The notes under the pieces were generated by a model. It was not told where the DNA came from, ran no database searches, and saw only the letters and a program-made list of their open reading frames with translations. DNA of 64,000 nt, taken from Bradyrhizobium sp. CCBAU 53351 (GTDB lineage Bacteria; Pseudomonadota; Alphaproteobacteria; Rhizobiales; Xanthobacteraceae). The position numbers and the translations under genes are program-made. The DNA lies in contig NZ_CP030059.1 of NCBI RefSeq assembly GCF_015291745.1, forward strand, positions 3,065,501-3,129,500. The letters run 5' to 3'. The stretch's first letter is position 1; each line of letters opens with the position of its first letter. Below, in pieces: positions 28,104 to 36,475 of the stretch.

Positions 28104-28718
28104 TTAAAGCACGCGGTAGCGGATCGTGTAGCCGTCCTGGGGTGCGATGGCTCCTGCCAGCGGCGAGGCGATGTGGTCGGCGAGATGCCAGGGGCCGAAC
28201 TCGCCGGTGCGATGCGGCTCGGCGGGCAGGCGGAGGCGGAACTCGAACGTGCCCTTGCCCGGCAGGCTGACGACGAGCATGCGGTCCGCGGTGCGGTGGT
28301 TGAGCGCAACCGCGCCGCGCAGCAGCGCGCGGCCGTCATCGAGATCGCGCACGCCATCGACCAGCGCCAGCGTCTGGTTGCGGTCGGTGTGCAGCTCGAT
28401 CTGGCTGTCGGTCGCCGCGGTCAGCATCTCCCGGGGCATGCGGATCTCGAACTCGACGGCGGGCTTGGAGGGATTGAGGCCGAGATAGGCAAGCGCGGCA
28501 TGGCGCATGTCGTAGGCGGCAAAGGCGAACAAGGCGATCGCCGCGAGCCCGGCCAAGCCATGCCTGACGACGTCGCGCCAGCTCCGGTAGCTCAGGCGGA
28601 AGCACACCGTCATTGCAAGCGCGACCGCGAGCGCCATGGCGATACCCGACAGCGCCGACATCAGGATGCCGAGCTGTCCATCGGCGGATTCGGTCCATAG
28701 GCTGGACAGGGTGGTCAT
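28104..28718 (-). CDS. Membrane protein of unknown function with a C-terminal soluble domain
   Basis: A 204-residue protein with two hydrophobic helices near the N-terminus (about residues 17-40 and 54-72, either side of CFRLSYRSWRDVVRHG). A soluble domain follows that is probably outside the membrane. The region FEIRMPREML to FEFRLRLPAEPHRTGEFGPW alternates like beta strands. No catalytic motif is visible and I do not recognise the family. It is co-directional with the metallophosphoesterase, with 69 bases between them, so they may share a transcript. Confidence 0.6.
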   Translation of the reverse strand: MTTLSSLWTESADGQLGILMSALSGIAMALAVALAMTVCFRLSYRSWRDVVRHGLAGLAAIALFAFAAYDMRHAALAYLGLNPSKPAVEFEIRMPREMLTAATDSQIELHTDRNQTLALVDGVRDLDDGRALLRGAVALNHRTADRMLVVSLPGKGTFEFRLRLPAEPHRTGEFGPWHLADHIASPLAGAIAPQDGYTIRYRVL

Positions 28719-28885
28719 GGCGCCATCTCGCCTCTATTTCGCTTGGCCCCGACCAGGGCCGAAATCGCTTTAACGATCGGTGGTTGGTCGCAAGAGCGGG
28801 AACGCCGGTTCAACTCGCTGATTGTCAGCGTCAGAAGTCGCCGCTAATGACGGGCGGCGACGTTTCGCCTTGCGGGAAAGTTCCG

Positions 28886-29308
28886 ATGTCCGTTCAAATG
28901 GTCTTGCTGCCGGTCTTCGTCCAGATCGGGCTCACCTTCGCCTTGCTGATCGGCATGGTTTTCGCGCGCCGCAAGACGCTGGTCTCGGGCGAGACCAAGA
29001 TCCGCGACGTTGCGCTCGGCGAGCCGAACTGGCCGAAGGGCGCCACCCAGATCGCCAATTGCTACCGCAACCAGTTCGAGCTGCCGGTACTGTTCTACGT
29101 TCTGATCGCGCTGGCCTTGCCCTTGCGCCGCGCCGATCTCTTCATCGTGCTGATGTCCTGGGTGTTCGTGGTGACGCGCTTTGCCCATGCCGGGGTCTTC
29201 GTCTCCTCGAACGATCTCGGCCGGCGCTCCACGGTCTGGATCGCCGGCGTGCTGGTGCTGCTCGCCATGTGGATCTACTTCGCGCTGAAGCTCTTGTTGC
29301 TGATCTAG
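28886..29308 (+). CDS. MAPEG-family integral membrane protein
   Basis: A 140-residue protein with four hydrophobic segments. Segment 1 ends in MVFARRKTLVSGE. NCYRNQFELPVLFYVLIALAL contains the MAPEG-type RNQFE-P pattern, and RFAHAGVFVSSND is near residue 100. This is the usual size for MAPEG proteins, membrane relatives of microsomal glutathione transferase whose bacterial roles are mostly unknown. I chose ATG 28886 (MSVQMVLL), which begins just ahead of the first helix; the upstream open frame is shadow. The RsmB-like gene follows after 28 bases. Confidence 0.8.
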   Translation: MSVQMVLLPVFVQIGLTFALLIGMVFARRKTLVSGETKIRDVALGEPNWPKGATQIANCYRNQFELPVLFYVLIALALPLRRADLFIVLMSWVFVVTRFAHAGVFVSSNDLGRRSTVWIAGVLVLLAMWIYFALKLLLLI

Positions 29309-29336
29309 GCGCTCGCCCGCCAACGAAAGATAAAGA

Positions 29337-30635
29337 ATGACCCCCGCTGCCCGGCTGTCCGCAGCCATCGAACTGATCGACACCATCGAGAGGGATCGCG
29401 TGCCCGCGGCCAAGGCGCTGAAGGAGTGGGGCACCGCGCACCGCTTCGCCGGTTCCGGCGACCGCGCCGCCATCGCCGGCCTCGTCTGGGACGTGCTGCG
29501 CCGCTACGCCTCGAGCGCGTTCCTGATGGATTCCGATACCGCCCGCGCGCGGCTGATCGGCATGCTCCGCCTCGAGCGCGACATGGACACGGCGACGATG
29601 GGCGCCTTGTTCGACGGCAGCCGCTTCGCGCCGGCGCCGCTGACGGAGGCCGAGCAGGCCGCGCTCGCCTCGCGGTCTCTGAAAGATGCGCCGGCCGCGA
29701 TCGCCGGCGACTATCCGGAATGGCTGGATCCGCACCTTGCAAAAGTGTTCGGCGAGGACCGTGTAGCGGAGGCGGCCGCGATGGCGAGCCGGGCGCCGCT
29801 CGACCTGCGCGTCAACACGCTAAAATCCAACCGCGACAAGGTGCTGAAGGCACTTGCTCATCTTCATGCGAAACCGACGCGATGGTCGGTAACGGGCTTG
29901 CGCATCGAGCTTTCGGCCGATGCGCGCAACCCCGGCATCCAGGCGGAAGAGGATTTCATCAAGGGCGCCATTGAAGTGCAGGACGAGGGATCGCAGCTTG
30001 CGGCCCAGTTCACCGCGGCAAAGCCCGGCGAGCAGGTGATCGACCTCTGCGCCGGTGCAGGCGGCAAGACATTGGCGCTCGCCGCCCTGATGCAGGGCAA
30101 GGGCCGGCTGATCGCGACCGACCGCGACAAGCGCCAGCTCGCGCCGATCCACGAGCGGCTGTCGCGCGCCGGCGTCCACAATGCCGATGTCCGCACGCCC
30201 AAGGGCGAGGCCGATCCGCTGGCCGACATTCGCGCCTCGGCTGATCTGGTCGTGATCGACGCGCCCTGTACGGGAACCGGGACCTGGCGCCGCAACCCCG
30301 ACGCCAAATGGCGCATGCGGCCGGGCGCGCTGGAGATCCGCCTGCGCGACCAGGCCGAGGCGCTCGCGCGGGCGGCTCCGCTGGTGAAGCCGGGCGGCCG
30401 CATCGCCTACATCACCTGCTCGGTTCTTTCAGAGGAGAACGGCGAGCAGGTGAGGGCGTTCGTCGGGCGCCATGGCGAGTTTTCGGTCGTCCCGCCCGAG
30501 CAGACCGCCAGCGTGCTCTGGGACCAAGCGGAGGGTTTTGGCGAGGCCGCGCTGCGCTCGGACGAAGGCTGGCTGATGACGCCGCGGCGAACCGGAACGG
30601 ACGGGTTTTTCGTCTCGGTGCTGCGGAAATCGTAA
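29337..30635 (+). CDS. RsmB-like 16S rRNA/tRNA (cytosine-5)-methyltransferase, NOL1/NOP2/Sun family
   Basis: A 432-residue RNA m5C methyltransferase. An N-terminal helical region of about 130 residues precedes the RNA-binding segment LRVNTLKSNRDKV. SAM motif I is VIDLCAGAGGKTLALA, and the two catalytic cysteines stand in DAPCTGTGTWRRNPD (Cys311) and YITCSVLSEENGEQV (Cys361). Both cysteines of the release/attack pair are present, so it should be active. Family members modify 16S rRNA or tRNA. RsmB is the likely match but other paralogues exist in rhizobia, so no symbol is given. Confidence 0.9.
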   Translation: MTPAARLSAAIELIDTIERDRVPAAKALKEWGTAHRFAGSGDRAAIAGLVWDVLRRYASSAFLMDSDTARARLIGMLRLERDMDTATMGALFDGSRFAPAPLTEAEQAALASRSLKDAPAAIAGDYPEWLDPHLAKVFGEDRVAEAAAMASRAPLDLRVNTLKSNRDKVLKALAHLHAKPTRWSVTGLRIELSADARNPGIQAEEDFIKGAIEVQDEGSQLAAQFTAAKPGEQVIDLCAGAGGKTLALAALMQGKGRLIATDRDKRQLAPIHERLSRAGVHNADVRTPKGEADPLADIRASADLVVIDAPCTGTGTWRRNPDAKWRMRPGALEIRLRDQAEALARAAPLVKPGGRIAYITCSVLSEENGEQVRAFVGRHGEFSVVPPEQTASVLWDQAEGFGEAALRSDEGWLMTPRRTGTDGFFVSVLRKS

Positions 30636-30640
30636 GCCTG

Positions 30641-30694
30641 TGGAGGGTGAGCAAAGCGAAGCGCGCGCCTTCGCCCACCCGAGGTGTTCACCTC
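30641..30694. repeat. Short palindromic element, family E (GGTGAGCAAAGCG) with hairpin
   Basis: GGTGAGCAAAGCGAAGCG is answered by CGCGCCTTCGCCCACC, and then a separate hairpin GAGGTG-TT-CACCTC (30681-30694) follows. It lies between the converging RsmB-like and kinase genes. A related element is at 51458-51544. Confidence 0.55.
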
Positions 30695-30703
30695 TCGAGG
30701 AGC

Positions 30704-32224
30704 TCACCTTGGCAGCTTGGCGATGGCCTCGCTGAGCTCGTGGATCTCATATGGCTTGCGCAGGATCGGGAAATCCCCGCGCACGCCGGCGGCGACCTCG
30801 CTGTAGCCGGTGGCGAGCAGGATCGGCAGGTTGGGATGGATCTGGCGCAGATGATGGGCGAGCGAGAGGCCATCCATCTTGCCGGGCATGACGATGTCCG
30901 AGAACACGAAGTCGACGCCGTTGGTCTCGATCTCGCGCAAGGCGGCTTCGGCGTCGGCGACGCGGCGCACGTGATAGCCGAGCTGCTCCAAGAGGCCAAT
31001 GCTGACGATGGCGACGTCCGGATTGTCCTCCACCAGCAACACCGTGCCGCTGCCCTGGAACGCCGGCTCCCTAACCGTGTCCTGCGACGGCGCGTCTTCT
31101 CCGCGCGGCAGGACGATGGTGAACGTCGTGCCCTTGCCGAGCTCGCTTGCGACCTTCACGGTGCCGCCGGCCTGATGCGCGAAGCCGTGCACCTGAGAAA
31201 GGCCGAGGCCCGTGCCTTTTCCGATCGGCTTGGTGGTGAAGAAAGGCTCGAAGATCTTGTCGAGCACGTCGGAGGGGATGCCGAGCCCGGTATCCGTGAC
31301 GTCGATTGCGACGAAATCGCCGGCGAGGGGCGCTTCGTCCAGCACGACATTGCGCGCGCGGATCGTCACCGTGCCTCCGTCGGGCATCGCGTCGCGGGCA
31401 TTGATGACGAGGTTGAGCAGCGCGGTCTCGAGTTCGGAAGCGTCGGTCTTGACCGGCCAGACGTCGCCGCCGATGTCGAAGGCCAGCCGCACGGAGCTGC
31501 CGACGCCGGCATCGAGCACCTCGCGGATCGCCGCGATGCGTTCGGCGAAATTGATCGCCTGCGGGTTGACGCTCTGCCGCCGCGCGAAAGTGAGCAGTTG
31601 GTTGGTCAGCGCCGCGCCGCGCCTGGTGGCGGTCTCGATCGCGGAGATCGCGCGCTGAAGCTTGGCCGGGTCGTCGGCCCCTCGCTTCAGCATGTGGAGG
31701 CTGCCGCTGATGATCATCAGCAGGTTGTTGAAGTCGTGGGCGACCCCGCCGGTGAGCTGTCCCAGCGCGTCGAACTTCTGGGACTCGGCGAGCTGCTTCT
31801 GCATCGCCTCGAGCTTGATCTGGGTATTGCGGCGTTCGGTGATGTCGCGCGTGATCTTGGCGAATCCGACCAGTTTGCCGTCCTCGTAGATCGGATCGAT
31901 CACGACGCTGGCCCAGAAGAACGTGCCGTCCTTGCGGACGCGCCAGCCTTCCTCCTCGTAGCGGCCCTTGTCCCTGGCGATGCCGAGCGCACGGGCCGGC
32001 TTGCCGTTGGCGCGGTCGGTTTCGGTGTAGAAGCGGGAGAAATGCTGGCCGAGGATCTCTTCGGGTGAATAGCCCTTGATGCGTTCGCCGCCGATGTTCC
32101 AGCTGGTGATGGTCCCCTTGGGATCGAGCATGTAGAGGGCGTAGTCCGCAACTCCCTCAACCAACAGCCGGAAACTGCGTTCGCTCTCGAACAAGTCTCT
32201 CTGTTGACTGACTTTTTCAACCAT
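30704..32224 (-). CDS. Hybrid sensor histidine kinase (PAS - HisKA - HATPase - receiver)
   Basis: A 506-residue soluble kinase with no membrane helix. A PAS domain covers about residues 15-130 (SFRLLVEGVADYALYMLD to VGFAKITRDITERR). HisKA follows with the phosphorylated histidine His163 in GGVAHDFNNLL. The ATPase domain shows LLNLVINARDAM, DTGLGIPSDVLDKIFEPFFTT and GTGLGLSQVHGF. A C-terminal receiver ends the protein, with acceptor Asp443 in FVFSDIVMPGKMDG. ATG 32224 (MVEKVSQQ) fits the PAS start, though ATG 32290 is in frame. No response regulator with a DNA-binding domain is adjacent, so the output partner is elsewhere. Confidence 0.9.
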   Translation of the reverse strand: MVEKVSQQRDLFESERSFRLLVEGVADYALYMLDPKGTITSWNIGGERIKGYSPEEILGQHFSRFYTETDRANGKPARALGIARDKGRYEEEGWRVRKDGTFFWASVVIDPIYEDGKLVGFAKITRDITERRNTQIKLEAMQKQLAESQKFDALGQLTGGVAHDFNNLLMIISGSLHMLKRGADDPAKLQRAISAIETATRRGAALTNQLLTFARRQSVNPQAINFAERIAAIREVLDAGVGSSVRLAFDIGGDVWPVKTDASELETALLNLVINARDAMPDGGTVTIRARNVVLDEAPLAGDFVAIDVTDTGLGIPSDVLDKIFEPFFTTKPIGKGTGLGLSQVHGFAHQAGGTVKVASELGKGTTFTIVLPRGEDAPSQDTVREPAFQGSGTVLLVEDNPDVAIVSIGLLEQLGYHVRRVADAEAALREIETNGVDFVFSDIVMPGKMDGLSLAHHLRQIHPNLPILLATGYSEVAAGVRGDFPILRKPYEIHELSEAIAKLPR

Positions 32225-32332
32225 TCCGGGACCCCGCCTCGACTGGAGCAAACGCCACAGGCGCCGGATGGTTCCCTGGGCCTGGAACATTTTTAAGCAG
32301 ATTCCCAGCCTCGTATGCCGACGGCGTTGCTC

Positions 32333-32378
32333 TTGACAGCGGATCGGTCTTATCAGATATTTCTGTAATGACAGAAAT
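32333..32378 (+). promoter_or_regulatory. GbsR gene promoter with operator over the start codon
   Basis: TTGACA (32333-32338), 17 bases, GATATT (32356-32361). A perfect 8-base dyad ATTTCTGT-N4-ACAGAAAT (32359-32378) overlaps the -10 end and the ATG at 32368. Transcription should begin at or next to the ATG, which means a leaderless message, and a dimer on the dyad would block RNA polymerase. Autoregulation is inferred. Confidence 0.65.
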
Positions 32379-32925
32379 GACCGGAAAGAAGAAACTCCCC
32401 GCCGCCGTCGAGCGCTTCATCCTGCATTGGGGCGACATGGGGGACGAGTGGGGCGTCAATCGCTCGGTTAGCCAGATCCACGGGCTGCTCTACCTTTCCG
32501 AAGCACCGATGACTGCCGAGGATATCGCCGACACGCTCGGCATGGCGCGCTCCAACGTCTCCAACTCGATCAAGGAATTGCTCGCCTGGAACCTGATCCG
32601 CCGGGTGCCGATCCTGGGCGACCGCCGCGACCATTACGAGGCCGAGACCGACATCTGGGAGGTCGCCGCCAGAATTGCGGCCCGGCGCAAGGAGCGGGAG
32701 CTCGATCCGGCGATCGCGGCGCTCAGGGCCTGCGTGTCCGACGCCACCGACGATCCCAACATCAATCCGGTCGCCAGCAAGCGGCTGAAGGAGATGCTCG
32801 CCTTCACCGAGCTCGCCGACCACTGGTTCATGCAGATGCTGAAGGTGCCGCGGCCGCGGCTGGTCGCCTTGATGCGGCTTGGCGAGAAGATCGTGAGCCT
32901 GCTGCCGCTGGGCAAGGTCAAATAG
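32368..32925 (+). CDS. GbsR/MarR-family transcriptional regulator
   Basis: A 185-residue winged-HTH protein of the GbsR type. The HTH is at about residues 36-75 (IHGLLYLSEAPMTAEDIADTLG followed by ARSNVSNSIKELLAWNLI), then the wing VPILGDRRDHYEA. The C-terminal half is helical, probably for dimer formation. GbsR relatives often control osmolyte or envelope-stress genes; the ligand here is unknown. There is no ribosome site before ATG 32368, and the promoter places transcription start at this codon. ATG 32377 is the alternative. It precedes DUF4166 and epimerase genes, which it most likely controls. Confidence 0.85.
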   Translation: MTEMTGKKKLPAAVERFILHWGDMGDEWGVNRSVSQIHGLLYLSEAPMTAEDIADTLGMARSNVSNSIKELLAWNLIRRVPILGDRRDHYEAETDIWEVAARIAARRKERELDPAIAALRACVSDATDDPNINPVASKRLKEMLAFTELADHWFMQMLKVPRPRLVALMRLGEKIVSLLPLGKVK

Positions 32926-32940
32926 TGTCGGGAGGGTGCG

Positions 32941-33606
32941 ATGACGTCGGCTCGATTATCAGGCTCCAGCGCACCTTTCTCCGTTTACACCAAACTGTTC
33001 GACGATCGCCGTTTCCGTTCGCTGTTGTCGGACGAGGATTGGGGCCGTCTGCCGCTCGCGACCTGGCGGCGCTTTTCCAAACGTGTCGCCGATGGCGACA
33101 GCGTGGTCTATGTCGGCGTGGTCGACGAGATCTCTTTCAGCGACATCGGCTGGTGGTTCGCGCAGGCAGCAAGGCTGATCGGCGGGCCGTTGCCGACCGG
33201 CCGTGACACCGGCGTGCCGATGATCGTGACCGTCACCGAGGACAGCGCGACCGGCGGCCAGACCTGGACCCGCATCTGCGCGCGCAAGCGCGGCTTTCCG
33301 CAAGTGATCCATTCCGCCAAGCGTTTCGCCGGACCGACCGGGCTCGAGGAATATGTCGGCTTCGGCGTCTCGATGGCGCTCCGGATCGCGGTCGAGGACG
33401 AGACGCTGACCTTTCGCAGCGCCGGTTATGGCCTCCAACTCGGCTCGCTCTGGATCCCGCTGCCGCAATGGCTCACGCCGGGCGACCTCATGGTGACCCA
33501 TCGCGATCTCGGCGAGGGCGCCTTCCGTTTCACCCTCGATGTCACCCACCCGCGTTACGGCGCGCTGATCCATCAGTCCGCCACCTTCAGGGAGGCCGTA
33601 TCATGA
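32941..33606 (+). CDS. DUF4166-containing protein
   Basis: A 221-residue protein. The start PFSVYTKLFDDRRFRSL, the central GRDTGVPMIVTVTEDSATGG with WTRICARKRGFPQVIHS, and the C-terminal GAFRFTLDVTHPRYGALIHQSATFRE match the DUF4166 family. That domain is often fused to saccharopine-dehydrogenase-like or epimerase proteins. No catalytic site is known. There is no signal peptide. It lies 15 bases after the GbsR gene and overlaps the next start by four bases (ATGA at 33603-33606), so the three genes are one operon. Confidence 0.8.
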   Translation: MTSARLSGSSAPFSVYTKLFDDRRFRSLLSDEDWGRLPLATWRRFSKRVADGDSVVYVGVVDEISFSDIGWWFAQAARLIGGPLPTGRDTGVPMIVTVTEDSATGGQTWTRICARKRGFPQVIHSAKRFAGPTGLEEYVGFGVSMALRIAVEDETLTFRSAGYGLQLGSLWIPLPQWLTPGDLMVTHRDLGEGAFRFTLDVTHPRYGALIHQSATFREAVS

Positions 33607-35039
33607 CGCCGCTGTTGTGGACGCTCATCGCCATCCAGATCGTGATGGGTGTGTTCGACACCTTCTATCATCACGAATTCACCGAGCGCCTGGCCTGGCG
33701 GCCGTCACAGCGCTTCGAGCTGAAGCTGCACGGCATCCGCAACATGTTTTATGCGCTGCTGTTCCTCGTGCTCGGCTGGTTGGAGGTCTACGGCGCGCTG
33801 GCGCTGCTGGTCGTCGCAGTGCTGGTCACCGAGATCGTCATCACGCTGATGGATTTCGTCGAGGAGGATCTGAGCCGGAAACTGCCGCCGAGCGAGCGAA
33901 TCAATCACACGCTGCTCGCAATCAATTACGGTGCCATTCTCGTGCTGCTGCTGCCGGTCCTGATCGAATCGGCGATGCAGCCGTTCGGCGCGACGGTCGT
34001 GTACCAGGGCCTACTCAGCATCGCCGCCACCGCCTGCGCGGTTGGCGCTGCGCTGTGCGGCGTCAGGGATTTTGCGGCGATGCGCCGGCTCGGCCGGATG
34101 CGGAGCGTGCCCGCTGCCGGGCTCGTCGAGAAACTGCCCGGTCGCAAGACCGTGCTCATCACGGGGGCCACCGGCTTCATCGGCAGTAGGCTTGCCGCGA
34201 GCCTCGGCGGGGCAGGACATGATGTCATTGCGCTGATCCGCACCCCCGCCAAGGCCGAAATGTTGCCGCCGCCGGTGACGCTGATCACCAGCCTCGATCA
34301 GCTCTCCTCGGAAACAAGGATCGATGCCATCGTCAATCTCGCGGGAGAGCCGATCGGCAATGGTCTTTGGACCGAGGCGAAGCGCGCCAAGATCATCGGC
34401 TCGCGTGTCGACATGACCGGCGAGGTGGTCAAGCTGATCGCGCGGCTCGACCACAAGCCCGACGTGCTGGTCAGCGGCTCCGCGATCGGCTGGTACGGTC
34501 TATGGGCCGACCAGGTGCTGACGGAGTCCGCGAAATCGCACGCCTGCTTCAGCCACGAGCTATGCGCGGCCTGGGAGCAGGCGGCGCGTCCGGCGGAGGA
34601 GCTCGGCGTGCGCGTGGTCTATTTGCGCATCGGCCTCGTGCTCGGCACCGAGGGCGGATTCATCACGCGCATGCTGACGCCGTTCGAGTTCGGCCTCGGC
34701 GGCCCGCTCGGCACCGGGCGGCAGTGGATGTCGTGGATCGAGCGCGACGATCTGATCCGCCTGATCGCCTATGTGATGGCAACGCCGGATCTCGCCGGGC
34801 CCGTCAACGCCACTGCGCCGATTCCGGTCACCAACGCGAAGTTCACCGAAGAGCTCGGCCGCCGTCTGCATCGGCCCGCGGTGTTCCGTATTCCCGGCGG
34901 CCTGCTGCGGCGGATCGGCGGCGGTTTTGCCGACGAGCTTTTGCTGGGCGGTCAGCGCGTGCTGCCGAACAAAGCGCTCAGCCGCGGTTTTGTGTTCAAG
35001 CACGAAACGCTGCGCAGCGCGTTCGAGGCGATTTTGTGA
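33603..35039 (+). CDS. Membrane-anchored TIGR01777-type epimerase/dehydratase (NAD-binding)
   Basis: A 478-residue fusion. Residues 1-165 hold four hydrophobic helices with a DoxX/DUF-like look (VFDTFYHHEFTERLAWRPS loop, then MFYALLFLVLGWLE). From about residue 180 comes an extended-SDR domain of the TIGR01777 (YfcH) family: VLITGATGFIGSRLAASLGG, NLAGEPIGNGLWTEAKR, SGSAIGWYG and RIGLVLGTEGGF. Most TIGR01777 proteins are about 300 residues and soluble, so the membrane part is an addition. It is translationally coupled to DUF4166. Substrate unknown; an envelope or lipid-linked sugar role is only a guess. Confidence 0.8.
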   Translation: MTPLLWTLIAIQIVMGVFDTFYHHEFTERLAWRPSQRFELKLHGIRNMFYALLFLVLGWLEVYGALALLVVAVLVTEIVITLMDFVEEDLSRKLPPSERINHTLLAINYGAILVLLLPVLIESAMQPFGATVVYQGLLSIAATACAVGAALCGVRDFAAMRRLGRMRSVPAAGLVEKLPGRKTVLITGATGFIGSRLAASLGGAGHDVIALIRTPAKAEMLPPPVTLITSLDQLSSETRIDAIVNLAGEPIGNGLWTEAKRAKIIGSRVDMTGEVVKLIARLDHKPDVLVSGSAIGWYGLWADQVLTESAKSHACFSHELCAAWEQAARPAEELGVRVVYLRIGLVLGTEGGFITRMLTPFEFGLGGPLGTGRQWMSWIERDDLIRLIAYVMATPDLAGPVNATAPIPVTNAKFTEELGRRLHRPAVFRIPGGLLRRIGGGFADELLLGGQRVLPNKALSRGFVFKHETLRSAFEAIL

Positions 35040-35043
35040 GACC

Positions 35044-35898
35044 TCAGTTGGCGGCGACACTTCTAAACGTCGCCGCCACCGCACGCAGCGCCGCAAGCTT
35101 CGCGGGATCGCTGACCTTCGAATGCAGCATCACCTTCGAGCTGCCGAGCTTCGGCAGCTTGTGCGCGGGCCCGATGTCGACCAGCCCGGCAGGTGCGATC
35201 CGGCGCGCCAGCGGTGCGACGGCAAGTCCGGCGAGCGCCGCTGCGACCACCGCGGTCACCCCGCCGCCGACGAAGCGTTCGCGCCAGGCAAGACCCGCCT
35301 TGTCGAGCGCGCGCACGGCAATGGCGCGAACGCCGCAGGGCGGGGCGAGCGTCGCAAGCGGAAGCGGCTCACCTTTCGGCAGGGAGAGGCGCCGTGCGGC
35401 GAACCAGCCGAACTCGTCCTCGGTCAGCGTCTCGCCGCCGCGGCGGCTGCCTTCCTGGCGGACGATCACCGCATCGAGCTCGCCTGAATCGTAAGCATCC
35501 TGCATCTCGCGCGAGAAGCCGATGGTGACGGCGAGGGTGAGATTTGCTGACATCGCGTGCAGGCGTTCGAGCAGCGGCACCAGTTCGGGGCCGGTCGCAT
35601 GATCGGAGATGCCGAGCGAGAGCGATTGCGCGGCAGGTGCCTCGCCTGACAGTGCCCGGTCATGCGCCGCCATCAACGCGCGGGCGCGATCGAGGAAGCC
35701 GGCGCCGTCAGCAGTGAGCCGGACCGCGCGCGGCGACCGCTCGACGAGGCGCTTTCCCAGCAACGTCTCCAGCCGTTGCAGCTTGAGGCTGACCGCGGCC
35801 TGCGTCGTGCCGAGCGCTTCGGCGGTCCGCGTAAAGTTCTGGAGATCGGCGACCAGCAGGAAGGCCTTGATGGTGGAGATGTCGAGTGTGGCTGCCAT
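35044..35898 (-). CDS. LysR-family regulator, divergent from the tautomerase gene
   Basis: A 284-residue LysR protein. The HTH is at about residues 9-66 (AFLLVADLQNFTRTAEALGT, QAAVSLKLQRLETLLGKRL). The effector domain is complete but slightly short for the family. It faces the tautomerase gene with clear dyads in between, so it probably regulates that gene and itself. The C-terminus ends four bases past the stop of the epimerase gene on the opposite strand. The ligand is unknown. Confidence 0.85.
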   Translation of the reverse strand: MAATLDISTIKAFLLVADLQNFTRTAEALGTTQAAVSLKLQRLETLLGKRLVERSPRAVRLTADGAGFLDRARALMAAHDRALSGEAPAAQSLSLGISDHATGPELVPLLERLHAMSANLTLAVTIGFSREMQDAYDSGELDAVIVRQEGSRRGGETLTEDEFGWFAARRLSLPKGEPLPLATLAPPCGVRAIAVRALDKAGLAWRERFVGGGVTAVVAAALAGLAVAPLARRIAPAGLVDIGPAHKLPKLGSSKVMLHSKVSDPAKLAALRAVAATFRSVAAN

Positions 35899-35906
35899 TA
35901 TGAAGT

Positions 35907-35938
35907 CTTATCACTGGTATCAATAGAGATAAGATACC
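35907..35938. promoter_or_regulatory. Two overlapping inverted repeats in the LysR/tautomerase region
   Basis: CTTATC (35907-35912) with GATAAG (35928-35933), and GGTATC (35916-35921) with GATACC (35933-35938), are interleaved perfect dyads. The second has an 11-base spacer, as in LysR T-N11-A boxes. The dyads start nine bases above the LysR start codon. Confidence 0.6.
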
Positions 35939-36009
35939 AAAATGAAGGCCGCGGGTCTAGCTTCTCACCGACGCCGCGCAAGCAGCGCTGCATCTCGAGG
36001 AGAGCCACA

Positions 36010-36432
36010 ATGCCCCTGATCACCGTGTCCTACACCACCTCCCGCCAGGCGCCGTCGCTGAAGGCCGACATCGCGAGCGCCGTGTCCGAGCTCACCGCAA
36101 AAATCCTGCATAAGGATCCGAAAGTCACCGCCATTATCGTCAAGTCGGTGGATGCCGATGACTGGTTTGCCGGCGGCAAGTCGCTGGCCGAGCAGAAGCT
36201 CGCGAGCTACTGGCTCGACATCCACGTCAGCGAAGGCACCAACACCAAGGACGAGAAGGCGGCCTATCTCGCTGCGATGTTCAAGCGCATGGCCGAGATT
36301 CTCGGGCCGCTGCATCCCGAGACCTATGCGCATGTCGACGAGGTCAAGAGTGACGCCTACGGCTTTGGCGGCCTGACCCAGGAGCGGCGCTACATCGCCG
36401 GCAAGCTCGAGGTGCCGCTGCAGACGGCGTGA
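36010..36432 (+). CDS. Tautomerase-superfamily protein (4-oxalocrotonate tautomerase-like)
   Basis: A 140-residue protein whose sequence begins Met-Pro-Leu-Ile, leaving the catalytic N-terminal proline expected after Met removal. The first 60 residues match 4-oxalocrotonate tautomerase spacing (ADIASAVSELTAKIL, VTAIIVKSVDADDW). It is about twice the length of classic 4-OT subunits, with the second half possibly a diverged repeat. Substrate unknown. The open frame left of ATG 36010 runs through the LysR gene antisense and is not coding. AGGAGAG precedes the start. Confidence 0.75.
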   Translation: MPLITVSYTTSRQAPSLKADIASAVSELTAKILHKDPKVTAIIVKSVDADDWFAGGKSLAEQKLASYWLDIHVSEGTNTKDEKAAYLAAMFKRMAEILGPLHPETYAHVDEVKSDAYGFGGLTQERRYIAGKLEVPLQTA

Positions 36433-36475
36433 GGCTGCAGGCCGCGGGTGAGGCGTCTCACCCACGGCCCGATCG

